This document shows, piece by piece, positions 57,183 to 64,000 of a DNA stretch of 64,000 bases; the stretch's first letter is position 1, and each line of letters begins with the position of its first letter. The stretch spans positions 51,845,164 to 51,909,163 of the forward strand of contig OY754337.1 in assembly GCA_963573305.1 (NCBI GenBank), given 5' to 3'. The notes under the pieces were generated by a model. It saw only the letters and a list, made by a program, of their open reading frames with translations, was not told the origin of the DNA and made no database searches. The translations under genes and the position numbers were made by a program. This stretch comes from Pyrrhosoma nymphula. Lineage: Eukaryota > Arthropoda > Insecta > Odonata > Coenagrionidae.

Positions 57183-58550
57183 ACAGCATATATTTTTCTT
57201 ATTTTGGAAAAAAAGATATACATGGAAACAGCCTGGAGCGAGAACATGAGGATTTTCAACACCCTACACGATACCCAAACTTCCCGGCTCCAGTGCCGGA
57301 ATCGGTCGGAGTACTGCGATGTGGAAGGCAGGGGGAATCCACCACATCAGTCTCTCTATAAGATGCAGCATAGCATTCACCAGTATGTAACATGATGGTA
57401 ATCCTCCCGGTAAAATAGTCCCCCAATCGGATCACAGGGTGGGGACTACTGGTAGGGGAACGTCAGTCAGAGTGTACGATTAAGATACAACAATAAGTGA
57501 TTCGATTTATAATACTCAACGAATGAGTGAGTACAGTATTCTCTAGGCGTATGCTCAGAGCAAACTATTTTCGTGATTTCCATCGGGCTATATTTCATAA
57601 AGCTTCCCAAGTTATGAGGAATAACTCGTACCTCGTCTTTAGAGTTGAATTTCGTCACTCTACTTTCGGCCTGCTAGAGCAATGCCTCGTCCAAAAATCT
57701 GAAGCATACAATCTGAATTTGAGCAGTAGGGTTTCGGAAAGAATGAATTAGAAATGCATTATTTGATCCTACTAGAGCCAGACTTCGAAAAAGTCTCAAG
57801 AACTTGATAGGTTTTGACTTGAAAAAAGAACATAGACTAGCATGAGGTAATTCGTTAAAATATACTATAGGTATTATCATTAGATGATTAAAAAACAACA
57901 AATGAAAGTTTTTCTAAGCATATAAGACTCAATCAGCTGGAAATTTAGAAACCACGCGAGTTCCGTTGGTACATTGTTTTTGAGTTCCAAATTACTATTT
58001 TCAGTAGATCACTAATTTATGTTTAAATGGGGTGAATGATGACAAAATTGACATTTTTACAATAAAAAATATATATAAAACTACTGGAAGCAAGCACTAA
58101 AAAACTACTCTTAGCTCTCAGAAAGGGTGGCAGGACTCTATAAGTGCAAAAGTTTTATTTGATAGAAAACCTATGATCATGAAACTGGACAACGAATAAG
58201 AATTTTCGATTACGCTGCATCAATGAGGGCATCTAATGCCAGAGAAAATTGTAATTTCTCAGATAATATTGGTCTATATCGATCTTTCTACTTAAAATAA
58301 ATTAGTTGAGCTACCTTTGAAAATTAGTGGAATGCAGGAGCAATGGTTCATTCTTAAAAGTCTGGTATCAACTCACTTGAATGGGATGGGATCACAGGGA
58401 GGTCAAAAAATGTTATCCAAGATTTAGAGCTCAACAATACAATATATCAATACACTGTATTACCACTGATGTAATAAGGCAATTAATACAGATTAAAAAT
58501 GCATTGTAATACATTATGATACATATAATATTAGGCAATCGAGGAGTTAA
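57183..58550. other. Probable repeat body, then non-coding DNA
   Basis: Up to about 57450 a GC-richer segment (including CCGGAATCGGTCGGAGTACT) probably belongs to a dispersed repeat. Beyond that the sequence is AT-rich and unremarkable. Confidence 0.35.
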
Positions 58551-58790
58551 AAGGTTTCAAAGAAGTTTAATGGTTTGGGTCAAAATGACCCATGCGGGCA
58601 TGGCAGATATAAAGATTGAAAAAAACATGGAATAAATAATATTAGTAGAATAAAATTTTGGATAGTGGTAAATCACGATAAAATATTAAAAGTAAAAAAA
58701 TACAGGGCCAATAAACCTTCTCATTTAAAATAATCAACATAAGTATTCTGGCTTGGGTCAATTTGACCCAAACGGGCATTCTAGTGTTAA
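58551..58790. repeat. Pair of TGGGTCA-TGACCCA palindromes between TTAA sites
   Basis: TGGGTCAAAATGACCCA at 58576-58592 and TTGGGTCAATTTGACCCAA at 58753-58771, both followed by CGGGCAT. TTAA lies outside both (58551 and 58787). The layout recalls a small piggyBac-like element, but the copies are in direct, not inverted, order and the outermost ends do not match. Confidence 0.4.
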
Positions 58791-60745
58791 CTCTTTGTAT
58801 CATTCATCTCCCTTCATGACTAGTGTTTGAATAATATGTGAGAATGCCGATTAAGGTGATACCGATGGCACCGAATTAAGTTGAATGAATGCCGTGAAGT
58901 TTCAAAGTTTATTTTCATTTGTGTAATGATGACTTTTCCCAATGTATCGCAGGAAAGTGATAATATCATCCAATAAATGCTTCTAAGCTATTGCTATCAA
59001 AACTGTGATTAATATTGCTTTGATTGAGGTTTGATGTGAATTGCATTAAGAGCTTGAAGCATATTTTATGTTACGGTGTGAAAATAATGAGTAGGGCGTG
59101 AGTGAAATTCAAATTGTCGCCCTTTCATGGGGTCCTTTTTTTTAACTGTTTAGGTAGCACAAATGAATGCTTGAAATATTACTGTCATTACTACACCCCA
59201 TTGGATTGTAAATTTATCATACACGCATCATTATTGGAAGTTGAAATACCTAGAAAGATCGGAGAAATATCGAACTCGTAGTGAAAAAATTATAAACATG
59301 CCCGTTCATGCTGCAAGTGTAATGACAAATCAGAATGTTGAGATTTATAAGGCTCCTGGGAACTAGATATTTTGTTAGCCAAAATTATGTCGTATATTTT
59401 GGAGTATTCGTGTGATTTTACCTTTTTGAAAGACTTACAATCGCCACTCCAAGAATATTTTATAGAAAATCTAAGTTGATATTAATATTTAACCCATGAA
59501 TGAAAAAAATTGTTGACACATGTGCCATCATCGTGGACGAGGTGAAATTTTTCCGTATTTCATCGTCGAACTGGAATTTCAGGAAATTCCCTAAAAATTG
59601 CCAGTTGGAAACTATTGGACTGGGGACCAAAAATTAGATGCAATAAACGTCCTCAACTAAACAGCGTCGCTTTAATTACACGACACTCTGAAAGCCCGAG
59701 TTCATATTTATCGTCAATTATTCCTCTCCATTTATTCTTGGAGTGCGGTGTATTTTTTTATAAAAGCATTTTAGAGCCAACATCGGATGTCGTGGCGTAA
59801 ATTTTCCTGCTCAGTTTATTTACACCCTCGAATTTCTGTCTTTTCATCGCCAAAATAGCGGAGAAGTCATTTTAATAAAAAATCTTTTTCAATCGTACAT
59901 TTGAGAGTTTCATTCCTGAAAATAAATGTACTGAAACGTAATTTATGATGAAAGGTGCTGTGAATCGTGTCGAGCTTTAGATCACATATTCTTGCTTCCG
60001 AAAACGTCATTAGCTCAGCCTTCACTTGTACAAGTTATCGTAGAGTTCACCAACGTGTAAATGAATGGTGGAAGTATAGGTCCAGCTAGCTTTTAAAGGA
60101 AAATTTTGAGGTTTTTTTAAAAGAGCTCAATTAATGTATTTATTAACTTTTTTAAGTCTATTTTTATTTGGTCTTCATTGATTTTTCAATTATTTTGTTG
60201 TTATTAATGAGGTGAGACCTTTCTGATGTGGCAATGTGACCTTGGATGTCACCTACTTTATAACATCTCAGTAATATCTAAACAATGTATTTATTGTTAA
60301 GTTTTGCTGAGTTGGGGCTCTTTTCAGAGGTAAAATGATTCTACAGCAGGTATCTTTAACTGACTCTATATAAGTGCAGCTAAGGTTAACTTATTAATGT
60401 TATATTTTAATTGCCATTGAACAAATAACTGATGTTCATAATAGCACTGCGAGCTGCTGAACAGTAGCAAAAATATATCTCAAAATGACTCATGCAGCAT
60501 TATACCATTTGAAAGAGATTATCATGATGGAGTTGTACATAGCTTTGCCGTAAGATTCGCTGCAGAACAATATCCTTTGCGGCTACGACAGGACCCATAA
60601 TGGCACGCTAAAAATTCCATCTCTGGAACGGTATCTCTTTTAATTGAAGATAGTTATTGTAACATTATTTAATTGGTCTAGTCGAAAAAATGTCGGTTCA
60701 GTGATTTTACCTCGGTTTTGATGAAAATTTCCCCGATTTTTTCAG
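58791..60745. other. Non-coding stretch, probable intron
   Basis: No feature recognised. If the exons that follow are real, this is likely intron sequence of the same gene, or upstream DNA. Confidence 0.35.
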
Positions 60746-60826
60746 TGCGTACTCAGTTCAGACATTGACAAGAACTTGAGAAGTGAACGACCCAACATTG
60801 ATGAAGTTGAGTTAGGGAAGGTTCAG
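60746..60826 (+). CDS. Candidate exon A of a host gene (81 bp, phase 0-0)
   Basis: It is preceded by a pyrimidine-rich TTTTTTCAG acceptor (AG at 60744-60745) and followed by the donor GTAGAT at 60827. One frame is fully open and in phase at both ends: CVLSSDIDKNLRSERPNIDE and seven more residues, ending KVQ. It is clearly homologous to exon B at 61773-61859: 19 of 27 residues match, with a two-residue gap. The flanking intron sequence is hardly similar, so the similarity follows the exon borders. I do not recognise the protein. Either a duplicated exon used alternatively, or a dead duplicate. Confidence 0.55.
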
Positions 60827-61348
60827 GTAGATTCTTCATGCGATTTATTTATACACAAATTTTTCCATTATCACATAACGGTGTAACTCTACGGCGTTTA
60901 TGACTGTACTTTCCGGTCAATTTTCATTGCCACTTGATATTTCAACAACTTGTTAGTGATACTCATAGTATTCACCAATGAGGAAATGGTTGGCTTAGAT
61001 AAATTATGCGCCGATGTAAAACACTGGTGTGAAAGCGGCTCAGTGTTTCTTTTTAGTCTCCGTTTAACAGGGAGAAATTATTAAAGATCTTGTCTACAAT
61101 TGAAAATTTACCATAATACTTTTAAAGGTTTATTTTCATATATTCTTCTGAGAAAGTTATGAAAAGATACTTGTTCAATTGCGAGTGGAACCTTCAAAGG
61201 AATTACGTTCCCGAACACGTCTCTTAGTCGGTGATAACTATTGAATAATTTTAGCAACGAAGGATTCCGAGTTCTACGGAATGTGCGAATGAATCATTAA
61301 TAAGAGTTAAATATTCTCTTTAATGCTTTACACAATTTTTCTCCACAG

Positions 61349-61403
61349 GTTTAACCGAACGGTCTATACCAGAACTGTGACGTATTTTACAAACGAAAAA
61401 ATG
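61349..61403 (+). CDS. Candidate middle exon (55 bp, phase 2-0)
   Basis: Preceded by ATTTTTCTCCACAG (AG at 61347-61348) and followed by the strong donor GTGAGT at 61404. Of three frames only one is open: FNRTVYTRTVTYFTNEKM after one leading base. It ends on a codon boundary, so it joins exon B in frame. It does not join exon A in frame, because it needs an upstream exon that ends two bases into a codon. No domain recognised. Confidence 0.5.
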
Positions 61404-61772
61404 GTGAGTAAAAAGTTATTCCTTTTCTGAAAGTATCGATCCCATCAAATACGGCAGCTAAAACTCTTAGAGTCTTGCTCTCGGGTATCGTCTTGCTGCT
61501 TTTTGACTAATGGAATGGTGATGTTATTGATTTGACTTAGAAGTGTCAGAACATCTGTGTCACCCGTTGGCCTGGCGATTTCTCGATATAAAGATTTATT
61601 TCAGCAGTGTTTTACAGCTCTTTTTCTAATTTAAACACATCTTTATTAGGAATATGTTAAATCAATTGAATTAATACGACTCATGAAAGATTAATTAAAG
61701 TTGTAGTTCCAACGTAGGTTATCCTTCTAACACATTAAAGTGTTCGACAAGGTAACTCTTTATAATTTTCAG

Positions 61773-61859
61773 TGCGTACTCAGGTTGGACATTGGCAAGC
61801 GAGTGAATTTGAGAAGTGAACAACCCAACATAGATGAAGTTGTTTCCGGGAATGCTCAG
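61773..61859 (+). CDS. Candidate exon B of a host gene (87 bp, phase 0-0)
   Basis: Acceptor TATAATTTTCAG, donor GTAGAT at 61860, open frame CVLRLDIGKRVNLRSEQPNI then nine more residues ending NAQ. Compared with exon A, the LRSE-PNIDEV core is conserved and B has two extra codons. Both start with TGC and end in CAG before GTAGAT. The conserved frame, borders and phase argue for protein coding. The gene would continue beyond the window or into exons I could not find. Confidence 0.6.
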
Positions 61860-63784
61860 GTAGATTTGTAAACGCATTAGTCTTGAATGACGCATTTTTT
61901 GAGTTTGCTAACTTGCTCATGTTAGAAGAACGCGTATTTTTCTACTACAAAAATCTACGTTAACCTTGAATACCAAACCAGTGTTTGGAGCGTCGGCTGA
62001 ACCAATCTTTGATTGATTTTCGAAGTAGTATGTAATGCTAACTGATCTTGACTTCTTCATGTTTTGTTTTTAATGTGAGCTACCTCACGTAGGCCTTGAT
62101 ATATGATTCTTTTAGTAATCAATTTGAAACTTTATGATAAATGTTTACCAAATGGGAGATATAGCCTATACGAATTCTTTTACTCTTTACAAAGAACCTT
62201 TTGCATAACGTAATCATGAGAATTAAGAATATTACTAATAATGGATACTTGTTGAAATTCAACGGAGTAAAACTTCATTAAAAATTATATGCATGGGATT
62301 ATTAATCCTTTCACTGTGAAGCAAATACTATGCAAGAGTCACGAACAACTCATGGAGAGGTCGGGGTGGCATTGCCCGTACTAAAAACGTAAACTTTCAC
62401 TATGAACGTATTACACCATTATGAAGTCTTTGGAATGATTTCATCTTCACACTCAATTTATTTCAGGGCCCAAAAATGGTGGCTTGTTAAGAATTTCACC
62501 TTTATGTTTTTCAGTTTCACGTGTTCTCATCAATCGTCAATCAAATTTTTGGTTTGCTGAAGCTCTTCCCTTCGTTCTATTTATTGAAGTAAATGGAGAG
62601 GGTTCTTGTTATGGTGGCCAATGCTTGAAGCTGTAACGTGGGCGTCGCCGATTCTCCATCTTTGTTCCCCCCTGAGATATACCTTAGCGCTTACGGGCTT
62701 ACGCACTAATTTTTTGCATTTTTACGTTTTCCATCGATAACTCACTTGATATTGGCCTGCATTTACTTCTTATAAACGCATTCTTCATGTATATTTTATA
62801 TTTATCTAAATCAATAGTATTCCCTAATTCCAACAAAGAAAACAGTAAAATCGAGTATAACCAATAGCTCCAAATAACTTATACATGTTTCAAAAGTTAT
62901 ATACGATAAATTTGCAACATAAGGTAGATATTCTTGCTTTATATCCATTAGTGCGGCCACTCGTTTGTTATATCCAAAGACAAGCAAGGAAAGGACAAGG
63001 GAAAGCAATATGGTACACGTTTTGGCAATCAGGTTGCAGTTTGATGACGTCATGCCCTCTCCATCTTCCTCAATGGTTCTACGAATGGTGAACAGATTTA
63101 TTTCTCTCCTCCGTTCATCTTCCATCACTTTTAGTCGTCTGAAGTCCACGGAAAGTAGCCCAGAGTATTCACTTTTGTTTTTTATTTTCCGTTCATTTTC
63201 TTGCCTTCCAATGATTCATTTGCTTTGTCCTCTCCTCCTCTCCATGTAGAGTTGTTATTTATTTATTTCTATTCCTTATTCCAAATACCCTTGAAGTTTC
63301 GCATCTTCAATCTTCGAAATGAAGTTGCTCATGTATTAAGTCTTTCATTATCCCTAAGCCTTCCTTATCTCTTTATACCCCTTGCCTCCAATAATTAACT
63401 TTTTTGCTCTTATAAACATGATTAATAATTGATGATGAGGCTTTAGATTTCTCTCTTACATATAACTGTCCTGTATATAAGACGAATATATACCAGCAAC
63501 TATCACTCCAATCCTAAAAAGGCTCGGTTCAACACGAGTGAAACATCTGCGAAAGTCTACACTCGATGATTAAAAATTGTCCATTTTTTATTCTTAATAT
63601 GTGGCCGAGGAAACTAACTTTGCTTTTCCAATTCGTATCTTGCTTTCGTCATTCTTGTAGAGGTTTTAATTTTTCAGTTTTACAAACCTGCCCGTATTTA
63701 TTCAATATGGATTCATTTTGCGCTTATATTATTATCATTTTCATTTAAAATACCACCTAATGCTGTAAAATCTAAATTTACACC
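61860..63784. other. Non-coding stretch with possible further exons
   Basis: A good acceptor (TATGTTTTTCAG) ends at 62513 and is followed by a 39-codon open frame to a stop at 62634. It might be a terminal exon, but chance is not excluded. On the minus strand a 113-codon frame (62811-63149) contains two hydrophobic stretches (TCTILLSLVLSLLVFGY and LELLVILDFTVFFVGI). It lacks an ATG at its start, has no recognised family, and the opposite strand is also open. Confidence 0.25.
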
Positions 63785-63885
63785 AGGAGGACGAGAGTTT
63801 CGCTCTATCTAGACGGATGGCCAGAGGTTATTTTAACCCATAGAGTTTTTATGGTTCAATGGTCTAGCCGAAACTCTTTCCTCCT
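63785..63885. repeat. Inverted repeat
   Basis: AGGAGGACGAGAGTTTCG and CTAGAC (63785-63814) against GTCTAG and CGAAACTCTTTCCTCCT (63861-63885), with an inner palindrome GGTTATTTTAACC at 63826-63838. It is a small foldback without recognisable relatives here. Confidence 0.6.
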
Positions 63886-64000
63886 CCCTTTTTTTCCCGG
63901 TATTTTATTTTTTTCCACAAATGACATTAACAAGGCCTTGTATACGCATTATTAGCAGTAAAAATTATTTTTACTAATTAATTGTTTATAATAAAATTAT
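63886..64000. other. AT-rich end of window
   Basis: Nothing recognised in the last 115 bases. Confidence 0.4.

Noticed and set aside
56966..57361. Open frame of 131 codons
   Set aside because: It crosses the SINE head and its probable body; no protein similarity recognised.
62811..63149. Minus-strand frame of 113 codons with two hydrophobic stretches
   Set aside because: Not called as a gene: non-ATG start, opposite strand also open, no recognisable family. It remains worth a blastp.
1..64000. CRISPR array, operons, bacterial ribosome sites or terminators
   Set aside because: No regularly spaced identical short repeats and no prokaryotic gene organisation; intron signals and LINE/SINE content point to a eukaryote.

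Overview
The window looks like a piece of a large, AT-rich, repeat-dense eukaryotic nuclear genome, most likely an arthropod and probably an insect. The evidence is the many short decayed non-LTR retrotransposon fragments of types common in insects, tRNA-derived SINE heads, DNA-transposon remnants with intact terminal inverted repeats, GT-AG intron signals, and no long open reading frames or operons. I cannot name the species.

Almost nothing here is an intact protein-coding gene. The best evidence for a real host gene is at the right end (about 60.7-61.9 kb, + strand). Two short exons with clearly related sequence (81 and 87 bp, both phase 0 to phase 0) each sit between a consensus acceptor and a GTAGAT donor. 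A third phase-compatible exon of 55 bp lies between them. The coding parts are conserved while the flanking introns are not, which suggests a tandem exon duplication, possibly used alternatively.

The rest is a transposon graveyard. (1) At least ten 3'-end reverse-transcriptase fragments of LINEs occur on both strands (about 6.0, 8.0, 15.0, 34.6, 40.5, 41.8, 44.5, 49.1, 50.1 and 55.7 kb), plus one ORF1 fragment with a PHD-type zinc finger at 2.4 kb. All are broken by stops and frameshifts. (2) There are three structurally delimited DNA elements: a 1.49-kb hAT-like element at 21265-22756 with a perfect 8-bp target duplication and a BED-type zinc-finger ORF; a 1.25-kb element at 31820-33070 with 28-bp inverted ends, a 4-bp AAAT duplication and a repeated internal 15-mer; and a 1.6-kb element at 39824-41443 with long inverted ends enclosing other repeats. 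(3) A family of short foldback elements at about 4.7, 9.4, 27.4, 37.1, 37.4, 41.1, 48.8 and 52.5 kb has arms that in several cases match the core layout of a minimal hammerhead ribozyme (CTGANGA, a stem, GAAAC, a tiny loop, then GTC), as described for Penelope-like retroelements. (4) Tandem repeats include a degenerate array of about 130 bp (19.06-19.74 kb), a 331-bp dimer (50.7-51.4 kb) and a 76-bp minisatellite (36.1-36.3 kb). The minisatellite lies inside a block with a TATA box, an arthropod-type initiator and a downstream AATAAA, so it resembles a solo LTR or a small transcription unit.

The long stretches between these are AT-rich and carry no feature I can support. They are most simply intron or intergenic DNA.
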